Notes under the pieces: model-generated
Told to the model about the DNA's origin: nothing
What the model saw: only the letters and a program-made list of their open reading frames with translations
The model's database searches: none
Part shown: positions 48,497-56,538 of the stretch, in pieces
Layout of the letters: each line of letters begins with the position of its first letter
Position numbering within the stretch: position 1 is the stretch's first letter
Position numbers and translations under genes: made by a program
Assembly: GCF_002354895.1 (NCBI RefSeq)
Contig: NZ_CP023439.1
Coordinates: 3,782,001 to 3,846,000 of the forward strand
Length of the DNA: 64,000 nucleotides
From: Thauera sp. K11
GTDB lineage: Bacteria > Pseudomonadota > Gammaproteobacteria > Burkholderiales > Rhodocyclaceae
Direction: 5' to 3'

Positions 48497-49639
48497 TCAA
48501 CTGCCGAGCGCCTGGAGCGCCGCGACGTAGCGCGGCATGAGGTCTTCGCCGTGGCTGACGTTGAGACCGAGGTCGCGGATCAGGCCGTCCTTCAGTCCGT
48601 AGATCCAGCCATGCACGGTCAGGCGCTGGCCGCGCCGCCAGGCGTCCTGCACCACCACGGTCTGCGCCACGTTCACCACCTGTTCGAGCACGTTGAGTTC
48701 GCACAGGCGGTCGTGGCGCAGTTCGGGCGCGAGATCGTCCACCGTGCGCAGGTGCTTCACATGCACGTCCTGCACGTGGCGCAGCCAGAGATCGACCAGG
48801 CCGACGCGCTCGCGGTTGAGCGCGGCCTTCACGCCGCCGCAACCGTAGTGGCCGACCACCATGACGTGCTTCACCTTCAGCACGTCGACGGCGAACTGGA
48901 TCACCGACAGGCAGTTGAGGTCGGTATGCACGACGACGTTGGCGACGTTGCGATGCACGAACACCTCGCCTGGCAGCAGGCCGACGATCTGGTTGGCCGG
49001 CACGCGCGAATCGGAACAGCCGATCCACAGGTATTCCGGGCTCTGCAGGTGCGACAGCTTCTCGAAGAAGCCGGGGTCGATCTGCTGCATCTGGCGCGAC
49101 CACGCCACGTTGTAGTCGAACAGATGGACGAGGTTTTCGTTGCCGGCTTCGCCCTCGGACCATTTCGCGAGGTCGAGGGTGAGGAAGATCGTGCCTTCGA
49201 TCGGCGTCGGATAGTAGGCCGGCGCATCGGTGAAACCGAGTTCGCGGTACAGCTTCACCGCGATGCGCATCGCCGGCAGCGTGTCGAGCAGGATGCGGCG
49301 ATAGCCCAGCGCCTGCGCGGCCTTGATGGCCGCGAGCGCGAGTTGCCGGCCCAGGCCGTGGCCGCGCATCCCGGGATCGACGTAGAGCCGCTTCATCTCG
49401 CACACGCCCTCGGAGAAGCGGCGGATGCCCACGCAGCCGGCGGGGCGGCCATCCGCCTCGGCGAAGAACAGGCGTCCGTCGGTCCGGCCGTAGGCGCCGG
49501 GGAGGTTCGCGACCTCGTCGGCAAAGCCCTGGAAGCTCAGGTCCACGCCCAACCAGGCGGCGTAGTGGCGGAAGAACCGGCGCACCTGTTCCAGTTCGGT
49601 GGTGTCGGACGCCGACAGTGCACGCAGGCGGATGGTCAT
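48497..49639 (-). CDS. GNAT acetyltransferase / beta-carbonic anhydrase fusion
   Basis: 380 residues with two complete domains. Residues 1-155 are a GNAT domain with the acetyl-CoA loop RGHGLGRQ (from R92) and the preceding MKRLYVDPG. Residues 165-380 are a beta-class carbonic anhydrase with zinc ligands C208 (IGCSDSR, with D210), H264 and C267 (GHYGCGG). Each domain is of normal length and the reading frame is continuous. The carbonic anhydrase interconverts CO2 and bicarbonate, which the cell's biotin carboxylases need. The GNAT substrate is unknown. Expression is probably shared with the downstream thiolase. Confidence 0.92.
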   Translation of the reverse strand: MTIRLRALSASDTTELEQVRRFFRHYAAWLGVDLSFQGFADEVANLPGAYGRTDGRLFFAEADGRPAGCVGIRRFSEGVCEMKRLYVDPGMRGHGLGRQLALAAIKAAQALGYRRILLDTLPAMRIAVKLYRELGFTDAPAYYPTPIEGTIFLTLDLAKWSEGEAGNENLVHLFDYNVAWSRQMQQIDPGFFEKLSHLQSPEYLWIGCSDSRVPANQIVGLLPGEVFVHRNVANVVVHTDLNCLSVIQFAVDVLKVKHVMVVGHYGCGGVKAALNRERVGLVDLWLRHVQDVHVKHLRTVDDLAPELRHDRLCELNVLEQVVNVAQTVVVQDAWRRGQRLTVHGWIYGLKDGLIRDLGLNVSHGEDLMPRYVAALQALGS

Positions 49640-49711
49640 GTCGCAGCCCTCATCGGATCGACTGCCGGGAAACGGGGCGGGACGGCGGGAAACGGACGGC
49701 GCGGAACCGCA

Positions 49712-50179
49712 TCAGCCCTCGCGCTCCATCTTGCCGTGCATGGCCATGATGGTCTGCTGCATGATCGCGCACAAGGTCCATTGCCCGTCGCGGATCGCAT
49801 AGACGTCGGCGCGCGTCACGATCAGCGTGCGCCCCGGGCGCACCACCTCGCCGCGCGCCACAAGGCGCTGGCCGTCGGCCGGCGCGACGAGGTTCATCTT
49901 GTATTCCACCGTCAGCACGCTGGCATCGGCCGGGGTGAGCGTGTTGGCGGCGTAGCCGGCAGCCGAGTCGGCGACCATGCCGACCACCCCGCCGTGGATG
50001 TAGCCGTGCTGCTGCGTGATCTGCGGCCGGTGCGGCAGGTGGATCTCGACGTAGCCCGGCTCGACCACCGCAAGCTCGGCGCCGATCAGCTCCATCGCCT
50101 GCTGCAGGCCGAAGCTGGCGCGCACCCGGTCGGCGTAGTCCGGATCGCGTGGCTGGAACTGCGGCAGTTCGGGGCGCAT
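49712..50179 (-). CDS. PaaI-family hotdog thioesterase
   Basis: 155 residues. The hotdog fold signature HGYIHGGVVGMVADSAAGYAAN contains the HGG loop typical of PaaI thioesterases, and VEYKMNLVAPADGQRLVARGEV follows. It hydrolyses acyl- or aryl-CoA thioesters, perhaps recycling CoA during fatty or branched acid breakdown. The perfect palindrome at 50228-50247 is just upstream of its start. Confidence 0.9.
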   Translation of the reverse strand: MRPELPQFQPRDPDYADRVRASFGLQQAMELIGAELAVVEPGYVEIHLPHRPQITQQHGYIHGGVVGMVADSAAGYAANTLTPADASVLTVEYKMNLVAPADGQRLVARGEVVRPGRTLIVTRADVYAIRDGQWTLCAIMQQTIMAMHGKMEREG

Positions 50180-50227
50180 GGTTCGTCTCCTCGGGGTCGC
50201 CCGTTCGGTCGGGCTGCGCTATTGTAA

Positions 50228-50247
50228 TTACGTTTACGTAAACGTAA
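50228..50247. promoter_or_regulatory. Perfect 20-base palindrome, probable LiuR-type operator
   Basis: TTACGTTTACGTAAACGTAA is perfectly self-complementary. It lies 49 bases upstream of the thioesterase ATG and 18 bases after the end of the MerR regulator gene. LiuR-like MerR proteins are known to bind ACGTxxACGT-type palindromes, which fits (recalled, not verified here). Confidence 0.7.
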
Positions 50248-50264
50248 ACTAATCGTGGAAAAAA

Positions 50265-50708
50265 TCAGGCGTCGCTGGTGCTGTTGATGTGCTTCTCGAG
50301 TTCCTCGCGCGCCGCCTCCGCACCCTCGGCATTCTTGCCGAGCAGCGCATGGCACTGCTGTTCGAGCATGTCGATCTCGAGCAGCACCGCCTCGATGTCC
50401 AGTTGCTGCTGCCGGAGTGCGGCGCGGCGCGCCGAGAGCACCGTCAGGAAGCGCTGCAGTTGGGGCGCGGAATCGCGCACGCCGCCGTACATTTCGATCA
50501 ACTCGCGGATCTCGGCCAGCGACAGCCCCAGGCGCTTGCCGCGCAGGGTGAGCTTCAGGCGCGTGCGGTCGGCCTTGCTGTACACCCTGGAGCGGCCGGC
50601 GCGGGTGGGGGTCAGCAGGCCCTCGTCCTCGTAGAATCGGATGGCGCGCGGCGTGATGTCGAACTCGCGCGCGAGTTCGGTGATGGTGTAGGTTTTTTCG
50701 TCGCCCAT
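50265..50708 (-). CDS. MerR-family regulator, LiuR-like
   Basis: 147 residues. N-terminal MerR winged helix (YTITELAREFDITPRAIRFYEDEGLLTPTRAGRSRVYSKADRTRL) followed by GKRLGLSLAEIRELIEMYG and a coiled dimerisation helix. There are no metal-binding cysteines in the effector region, so it is not a metal sensor. Sequence and length match LiuR/isovalerate-type regulators, known to control branched-chain and fatty acid catabolism in proteobacteria. It sits beside the thioesterase, thiolase and acyl-CoA dehydrogenase genes. It is divergent from the MBL hydrolase gene. Confidence 0.9.
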   Translation of the reverse strand: MGDEKTYTITELAREFDITPRAIRFYEDEGLLTPTRAGRSRVYSKADRTRLKLTLRGKRLGLSLAEIRELIEMYGGVRDSAPQLQRFLTVLSARRAALRQQQLDIEAVLLEIDMLEQQCHALLGKNAEGAEAAREELEKHINSTSDA

Positions 50709-50722
50709 GGCCGCCGTAATAC

Positions 50723-50757
50723 GTCAGAATTTCAAAATGTCAGAATTTCGAAATTCT
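50723..50757. promoter_or_regulatory. Repeated and palindromic elements in the merR / MBL divergent promoter
   Basis: GTCAGAATTTC occurs at 50723-50733 and 50739-50749, and the second copy is part of the perfect palindrome AGAATTTCGAAATTCT (50742-50757). It lies 15 bases upstream of the merR ATG, in otherwise GC-rich DNA, and could be an operator for either divergent gene. Confidence 0.5.
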
Positions 50758-50875
50758 AGCTTCAAACTCCGCCAAACGCCGGTTTGGCATCAGAAACGCG
50801 GATGACCATCGATCCGGCCGCCTGCGGCAGCGCGCACGTCCCTGCCGCTCCGGGCGGCCCCAGGACAGAGAGCCC

Positions 50876-51907
50876 ATGAACGCCCCAGACAGCATCCTGC
50901 ACTATCCCTTCCCCGACCTGCCCGCCGAAGGCACCGCGGTGCGGATCGCGCCCGGCGTACGCTGGGTCCGCATGCCCCTGCCCTTCGCACTGGACCACAT
51001 CAACCTGTGGCTGCTCGACGACGGCGACGCGCTGACGGCAGTCGATTCAGGCTACGGCATCGACCGCACGCGCGACGCCTGGAACCGCATCCTCGAAGCC
51101 GAATCGCGCCCGCTCGGCCGCATCGTCGTCACCCATCACCACCCCGACCACGTCGGCCTCGCCGCCTGGCTGGCCGCGCGCGACGGCGGCCGGATCCACA
51201 TGACGCTGGGCGAATACCTCGGCGGCCAGGCGATCTGGCATCAGCTTCCCGGCTATTCCGTCGCCGACATGGTGGCGCAGTTCCGCGCCCACGGCCTCGC
51301 CGAGGAGCGCGCGGCGGCACTCGCCCATCGCGGCAACGCCTACCGCCACGGCATCCCGTCGATGCCGGCGAACTTCGACCGCCTGGTGGACGGAGAGCAC
51401 CTGAGCATCGACGGCAGGGAATGGCGCGTCATCATCGGCTACGGCCACGCGCCCGAGCACGCCAGCCTGTACTGCGAGGCGCTCGGCATCCTGATCTCCG
51501 GCGACATGCTGCTGCCGCGCATCTCGACCAATATCAGCGTCTATGCCGCGACGCCGTACGACGATCCCCTCGGCCGCTTCCTCGACTCGATCGGGGAATT
51601 CTGCGAGTTGCCCGACGACACGCTCGTGCTACCATCGCACGGTAAACCTTTCAAGGGAATACGCGCGAGGGTGGATCAACTCGTCGAGCATCACCGCGAC
51701 CGCTGCGCCGCACTATTGTCCGAATGCGGTGCGCCGCGCTGTGCGGGCGAACTGCTCGGCACGCTTTTTCCACGCGAGCTCGATACCCACCAGAGCATGT
51801 TTGCCATGGGGGAGGCCATTGCCCACCTCAACCACCTCGAAAAGCGGAGCGCGCTTCGTCGAGTGGTCGGCAGCGATGAGCTGATCCGGTACGTCCGGAC
51901 AAGCTGA
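50876..51907 (+). CDS. MBL-fold metallo-hydrolase
   Basis: 343 residues. The zinc motif is HHHPDHVG (HxHxDH), with further ligands in GYGHAPEHASLYC, ISGDMLLPRI and LPSHGKPFKG. The N-terminal part (LPFALDHINLWLLDDGD) fits the glyoxalase II-like group often found next to PHA and acyl-CoA genes. It is 40 bases upstream of phaC on the same strand, so it may share the operon and act on acyl thioesters or hydroxyacyl esters (inference). Confidence 0.92.
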   Translation: MNAPDSILHYPFPDLPAEGTAVRIAPGVRWVRMPLPFALDHINLWLLDDGDALTAVDSGYGIDRTRDAWNRILEAESRPLGRIVVTHHHPDHVGLAAWLAARDGGRIHMTLGEYLGGQAIWHQLPGYSVADMVAQFRAHGLAEERAAALAHRGNAYRHGIPSMPANFDRLVDGEHLSIDGREWRVIIGYGHAPEHASLYCEALGILISGDMLLPRISTNISVYAATPYDDPLGRFLDSIGEFCELPDDTLVLPSHGKPFKGIRARVDQLVEHHRDRCAALLSECGAPRCAGELLGTLFPRELDTHQSMFAMGEAIAHLNHLEKRSALRRVVGSDELIRYVRTS

Positions 51908-51947
51908 ACCGCCCAGAACGATCGTAAAAACAGGAGTTCCCAAGAAC

Positions 51948-53774
51948 ATGGCTGCACCCACCCCCGAAACCCAGTACGCCGAACTGCCCGATCCGCAGGA
52001 AGTCGCCAAGACCTATGCCGAAGTCGCCCGCCGCGCTTCGAGCCTGATCAGCGACCACGTCCAGCGCCAGCTCAAGAAGGGCGTCGCCGCCCCGGCCGAC
52101 GAACTGGGCATCGCCCAGGCGTTCATGGACATGATGGCCAAGCTGCTCGCCAATCCGTACAAGCTGGCCCAGACCCAGATGAACCTGGTGTGGGACTACT
52201 TCTCGCTGTGGCAGCACTCGATGATGCGCTTTGCCGGCATGAACGCGGCGCCCGTCGTCGCGCCGGAAAAGGGCGACAAGCGCTTCAAGGACGAGGAGTG
52301 GGAGCAGCACTTCCTGTTCGACTTCATCAAGCAGTCCTACCTGATCGCCGCGCGCCACATCCACGACACCGTGTGCTGTGTCGAGGGCATGGACGATCAG
52401 TCGCAGAAGAAGGTCAATTTCTACACCCGCCAGTACATCGACGCGCTGTCGCCGTCGAACTTCGCGCTGACCAACCCGGAAGTGTTCCGCGAGACGGTCA
52501 AGAGCCACGGCCAGAACCTGATCAAGGGCCTGAACAACCTGCTGCGCGACGTCGAGGAAGGCGGCGGCCAGTTGCGCGTGAAGATGACCGACACCTCGGC
52601 CTTCGAACTCGGCAAGAACGTCGCCACCACGCCGGGCAAGGTCGTCTTCCAGACCGACATGATGCAGTTGCTGCAATACTCGCCCAGCACCGACAAGGTG
52701 TACAAGCGCCCGATGCTGATCGTGCCGCCCTGGATCAACAAGTTCTACATCCTCGACCTGCGCGAGAAGAATTCCTACATCAAGTGGTGCGTGGACCAGG
52801 GCCACACGGTGTTCGTGATCTCCTGGGTGAACCCGGACGAGAGCCTGGCGGAGAAGACCTTCGAGTCCTACGTGCAAGAAGGCATCCTCGCCGCGCTCGA
52901 CGCGATCGAGAAGCAGACCGGCGAAAAGCAGATCAACGCCGCCGGCTACTGCCTGGGCGGCACGCTGCTCGCCACCACGCTGGCCTACCTCGCCGGCAAG
53001 AAGCAGGCCGACCGCATCACCTCGGCGACCTTCTTCACCACCATGACCGATTTCTCGGAGCCGGGCGAACTGGGCGTCTTCATCGACGAGACCCAGGTTT
53101 CCAGCCTCGAGAAGAAGATGTTCGAACGCGGCTACCTCGAAGGTTCCGAGATGGCCGGCACGTTCAACATGCTGCGCTCGAACGACCTGATCTGGTCCTT
53201 CGTCGTCAATAACTACCTGATGGGCAAGGACCCGTTCCCGTTCGACCTGCTGTACTGGAACTCCGACTCCACCCGCATGCCGGCCAAGATGCACAGCTTC
53301 TACCTGCGCCGGCTGTACATGGAGAACAAGCTGGTCGAGCCGGGCGGCATCGAGATCGGCGGCGTGAAGATCGACCTCGGCAAGATCAAGGTGCCGTGCT
53401 ACTTCATCTCCACGATCGAAGACCACATCGCGCCGTGGAAGAGCACCTACATCGGCGCGCGCTGCTTCGGCGGCCCCGTCCGCTTCGTGCTCGGCGGCTC
53501 CGGCCACATCGCCGGCATCGTCAATCCGCCGGCCGCCAACAAGTACGGCTACTGGATCAACCCGGCCGCCAAGCTGCCCGCCACCTCTGACGATTGGTTC
53601 AACGGCTCGCAGCAGCACGCCGGTTCGTGGTGGACCGACTGGCAGTCCTGGGTCACCGCCCACGACGGCGAGCAGGTCGAGCCGCGCGACCCGGCCAAGG
53701 GCAAGCTCAAGGTGCTGGAAGAGGCGCCGGGCTCCTTCGTCAAGATCCGCATCGACGCCAAGCAGGCCGCCTGA
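51948..53774 (+). CDS. phaC: Class I poly(3-hydroxyalkanoate) synthase PhaC
   Basis: 608 residues, normal for class I. The lipase-like box is GYCLGG with the catalytic cysteine at C335; the PhaC signature YCLGGTLLATTLAYLAGKK follows. The catalytic aspartate and histidine are in the regions EDHIAPWKS and SGHIAGIVNPP. The N-terminal PhaC_N domain includes PWINKFYILDLREKNSYIKW. It polymerises (R)-3-hydroxyacyl-CoA, mainly 3-hydroxybutyryl-CoA, into storage granules. GGAG lies 12 bases upstream of the ATG. It ends in a strong intrinsic terminator. Confidence 0.97.
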   Translation: MAAPTPETQYAELPDPQEVAKTYAEVARRASSLISDHVQRQLKKGVAAPADELGIAQAFMDMMAKLLANPYKLAQTQMNLVWDYFSLWQHSMMRFAGMNAAPVVAPEKGDKRFKDEEWEQHFLFDFIKQSYLIAARHIHDTVCCVEGMDDQSQKKVNFYTRQYIDALSPSNFALTNPEVFRETVKSHGQNLIKGLNNLLRDVEEGGGQLRVKMTDTSAFELGKNVATTPGKVVFQTDMMQLLQYSPSTDKVYKRPMLIVPPWINKFYILDLREKNSYIKWCVDQGHTVFVISWVNPDESLAEKTFESYVQEGILAALDAIEKQTGEKQINAAGYCLGGTLLATTLAYLAGKKQADRITSATFFTTMTDFSEPGELGVFIDETQVSSLEKKMFERGYLEGSEMAGTFNMLRSNDLIWSFVVNNYLMGKDPFPFDLLYWNSDSTRMPAKMHSFYLRRLYMENKLVEPGGIEIGGVKIDLGKIKVPCYFISTIEDHIAPWKSTYIGARCFGGPVRFVLGGSGHIAGIVNPPAANKYGYWINPAAKLPATSDDWFNGSQQHAGSWWTDWQSWVTAHDGEQVEPRDPAKGKLKVLEEAPGSFVKIRIDAKQAA

Positions 53775-53794
53775 CGGCACCCGCCCGTCAGCGC

Positions 53795-53823
53795 AAAGGG
53801 AAGGGGTGACCCTTCCCTTTTTT
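53795..53823 (+). terminator. Rho-independent terminator of phaC
   Basis: AAAGGGAAGGG (53795-53805) pairs with CCCTTCCCTTT (53810-53820) around a GTGA tetraloop and is followed by a run of six T overlapping the stem end. It starts 21 bases after the phaC stop. One of the clearest terminators in the window. Confidence 0.92.
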
Positions 53824-53969
53824 GTTGCCTCCCGCCGATGAGCTCTCCTACTCGCCTGCCCGAAGACGGCGCTCGTTCCTCCGGAGCGTGGAGCAGGGGT
53901 TTCGTGCGCCTGCGGAACGGGCCGGCCGTGCAAGGTCCGCACTGCGTCGCGTAGCGATAGGGTAGTCCG

Positions 53970-54449
53970 GTGAACGCTCCGCTGCACCTCGTCCTCGACA
54001 CCAACACCGTGCTGGCGCTGTGGCTGTTCCGCGACCCCGGCCTGACGGCGCTGGCGGCCCTGATCGACGGCGGCGCGACGATGCTGTACAGCCGCGACGA
54101 TGCGCTGGAGGAATTGCGCCGCGTGCTCGCCTATGCGCAGTTCGGCGCCGACACAGTCACCCAGGCCGGCATACTCGCCGCCTACCGCGAGCGGGTAGTG
54201 CGGCTCCCGCCCGCCGGCTTCCCGGGCACGTCCGGGCACGTGCCGCCGGCAGTGCTGCCGCCGTGTCGCGACCGCGACGACCAGAAGTTCCTCGAGATCG
54301 CCGCCCAGGCGCCCGCCACGCATCTCGTCACCCGGGACAAGGCGCTGCTCAAGCTCGCGCGTCACCGCATGGTGCGGGACCGCTTCGCCATCCTCACGCC
54401 GGAGCGTTTCGTCGCCGCAATGCCGCCAGGTATCGCAGCCCCGCGATGA
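53970..54449 (+). CDS. Orphan PIN-domain protein (putative toxin)
   Basis: 159 residues from a GTG at 53970. The PIN domain shows the first aspartate in LVLDTNTVLALW, the glutamate in DDALEELRRVL, and aspartates in CRDRDDQKFLEIA and VTRDKALL. The CRDxDDxKF motif is typical of the PIN-family toxins of the PRK / COG1569 group. No antitoxin gene is adjacent. Its last 56 bases overlap the convergent BtuF-like gene. Ribonuclease activity is plausible. Confidence 0.87.
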   Translation: MNAPLHLVLDTNTVLALWLFRDPGLTALAALIDGGATMLYSRDDALEELRRVLAYAQFGADTVTQAGILAAYRERVVRLPPAGFPGTSGHVPPAVLPPCRDRDDQKFLEIAAQAPATHLVTRDKALLKLARHRMVRDRFAILTPERFVAAMPPGIAAPR

Positions 54450-55278
54450 CGCGGCTGCCGTACCACGACGCCATCTCGCCGTCGATGAGCATCGCCGGCC
54501 GGCCGGCGAGCGACTGCACTTCGGCGACGTGCGCGTCGCGGAAGCGATAGGGTTCGGACGACAGCAGCACGCGCTCCACGCCCGCCAGCCAGGGCTCGTT
54601 CCAGCCGAAGGCCGGATACCGCGCCGCACCGGACGCGCCGCCGGCGGCATCGGGCAGCGTCTGCCAGCCCACCGCCTCCAGCATCGCCGCGATGTAGGTG
54701 TCGCGCGCCACCGTCATCCACGGTTCGCGCCAGATGAGGTAGAGCACGCGCTCCGGCGGCAGATCCGCCACGACGGCGGCGGCCTCGTCCAGCGCCGCCA
54801 GCAGGTCCGCCTCCAGCGCGGCGGCACGCGCTTCGCAGCCGAACACGGTGCCGAACAGCCGGTACAGCGCAAGGTTGTCGCGCGGCGCGCACGGGTGGGT
54901 GACGATCACGTGCGGCACGGAGGCGGCGAGTTCCTCGACCGTCTCGCGCCGGTTCTCGTCGATGTTCCCGATCAGGTGCGTCGGTGCCAGCGCGCGCACG
55001 GCGTCGAGCTTCACGTCCTTCGTGCCGCCCACCTTGGGAACGCCGTGCAGCGCCTCGCGCGGATGGATGCAGAAACCGGTGCGCCCTGCCAGCCGATCCC
55101 GCAGGCCCAGCTCGCACAACAGCTCGGTCAGCGACGGCACCAGGGAAACGATGCGCACCTCGCCGCGCGCCGGCAGGTGGCGGGTGCCGGCGGCATCGAC
55201 GCCGGCGGAGCCGCCGTCCACCCCGGCCTCGCGACGAATCGGCGCCGGCCCGTCCGCCGGCGGCGTTGCCGGCGTCAC
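54394..55278 (-). CDS. BtuF-like helical-backbone metal-chelate binding protein without signal peptide
   Basis: 294 residues. The family is recognised from RIVSLVPSLTELLCELGLRDRLAGRTGFCIHP, APTHLIGNIDENRRETVEEL and YLIWREPWMTVARDTYIAAMLEAVGW, as in cobalamin-binding BtuF. The N-terminus (MTPATPPADGPAPIRREAG) is polar and low-complexity, with no signal peptide, so export is doubtful. This cytoplasmic-looking version is a known subgroup of unknown role. The 3' end overlaps the PIN gene by 56 bases. The start is uncertain; translation could begin later in the N-terminal polar region. Confidence 0.83.
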   Translation of the reverse strand: MTPATPPADGPAPIRREAGVDGGSAGVDAAGTRHLPARGEVRIVSLVPSLTELLCELGLRDRLAGRTGFCIHPREALHGVPKVGGTKDVKLDAVRALAPTHLIGNIDENRRETVEELAASVPHVIVTHPCAPRDNLALYRLFGTVFGCEARAAALEADLLAALDEAAAVVADLPPERVLYLIWREPWMTVARDTYIAAMLEAVGWQTLPDAAGGASGAARYPAFGWNEPWLAGVERVLLSSEPYRFRDAHVAEVQSLAGRPAMLIDGEMASWYGSRVIAGLRYLAALRRRNAPA

Positions 55279-55324
55279 GCCCCGGCCCCGCCGCGCCCAC
55301 CCTGCGGAACCGGCGTTCCGCGCC

Positions 55325-55765
55325 TCACACCAGCGAGCGCCCCTGCACGATCGCCAGGGCGTCCTTCTCGGTGATGCGGACGGTGGCGCTCATGATGACG
55401 TGCGCGACCAGCCACTCCTGCAGGCGCTCGGCATCCTCCGCGGACAGGCGGCTGAAACGGCAGCCCACTGCCGCGCCGGCGGGGCCGGGCACCTGGTTGA
55501 CGACGGTGGCGCGGCCGCGGATCTCGTCCGGCACGCCCTCGCGCTGCAGCACGACCTCGAACTCACCGTGCGGCGGCTGCGGAAAGGGGGCGGAAAAACC
55601 TTCGAGCGACAGATCGTTGAGGGCAAGGCGCCCGCTGTCGGCCAGTACCCAGAAACACGGCCGGCCATGGCGGCGCGCGACGAAGCGCTGCCGCACGCGG
55701 CGGTCCGCGTTGCCGACTTCGACCGCGGCGGTAGCGCCGTCGCCCCCGATGGATTCATCGCTCAT
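55325..55765 (-). CDS. PilZ-domain protein
   Basis: 146 residues. The c-di-GMP binding motifs are present: RxxxR in RVRQRFVARRHG and the D/NxSxxG motif in NDLSLEGF. The domain is complete, with a C-terminal helical tail. It is a probable c-di-GMP receptor. It is downstream of dsbA on the same strand, 60 bases away. The signalling operon at 1-6171 could make its ligand, though nothing in the sequence links the two. Confidence 0.87.
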   Translation of the reverse strand: MSDESIGGDGATAAVEVGNADRRVRQRFVARRHGRPCFWVLADSGRLALNDLSLEGFSAPFPQPPHGEFEVVLQREGVPDEIRGRATVVNQVPGPAGAAVGCRFSRLSAEDAERLQEWLVAHVIMSATVRITEKDALAIVQGRSLV

Positions 55766-55825
55766 GCTGTTTCCCGCTCCTCTTCTCCAGGCCCCGTCGC
55801 CGCGGCGCTCCCTGCCTGCCTCTGC

Positions 55826-56461
55826 TTACTTGCCGCGTTCCTTGCGCACGCGGGCGATGAGTTCGTCGGCCTTTTTCAGCGCCGCCTCGTGGCTGCCTGC
55901 CATCGACGCCGAAGTCAGGAACTTGCCGTCGATCGCCAGCGTGGGCACGCCCTGGATCTTCATGCCGCGGGCGAGCTGGTCGGCCCGCTGCAGCATCGAG
56001 CTGACGCCGAACGACTTGTACGCGTCCATGAACTTCTTCGGATCGGCCACCTTGCCCTGTATCCACTCGCTGATGCCGGCTTCGGTATGCAGAGGACGCT
56101 TCTCGTCCTGCACCGCGCCGAACACCTTGCCATGCAGGGCCGACAGGTCGCCGCTGACTTCGGCGGCGTAGTACAGGCGGGCCAGGCCGGCCAGTTGCTG
56201 GTTGTTCCAGATCGCCGGCACACGGCGGAAGACAACGTCCTGCGGCAGCTTCCTCACCCAGTCCTCGATGAGCGGATCGAAGTTGCGGCAGTGCGGGCAG
56301 CCATAGTGGAAGAACTCCACCACCTCGATCTTCGACGGATCATTGGTCGGCTGCGCGGGGTTCAGCACCTGGAAGGCTTCATCCTCGGCCCACGCACCGG
56401 CGACGGGCGCCGCCAGGGCGGCGAGCACGGCGAGTTGCTTCAGGGCGTCACGGCGATTCAT
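55826..56461 (-). CDS. dsbA: Thiol:disulfide interchange protein DsbA
   Basis: 211 residues. A signal peptide (MNRRDALKQLAVLAALAAPVAGAWA) has a twin-arginine-like start. The catalytic pair is CPHC (C55 and C58) in VEFFHYGCPHCRNFDP, and the cis-proline is in IQGVPTLAIDGKF. It introduces disulfide bonds into exported proteins. The upstream order argS-SPOR-dsbA on the minus strand is typical of Rhodocyclales-like genomes. Confidence 0.96.
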   Translation of the reverse strand: MNRRDALKQLAVLAALAAPVAGAWAEDEAFQVLNPAQPTNDPSKIEVVEFFHYGCPHCRNFDPLIEDWVRKLPQDVVFRRVPAIWNNQQLAGLARLYYAAEVSGDLSALHGKVFGAVQDEKRPLHTEAGISEWIQGKVADPKKFMDAYKSFGVSSMLQRADQLARGMKIQGVPTLAIDGKFLTSASMAGSHEAALKKADELIARVRKERGK

Positions 56462-56538
56462 GCGGTACTCCTTGTTTGACGGAAACTGCGGTCAGACGCG
56501 CGCCGGAGCGCAGACGTTCCCGCCGCACCGGCAAGCAA

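Noticed and set aside
53955..53965. A match to the centre of the PAS-LuxR dyad (CTACCCTATCG, on the minus strand) just before the orphan PIN gene
   Set aside because: Only 11 bases match and the outer arms are missing, so the shared word is too short to claim a second binding site; noted for genome-wide motif searches only.
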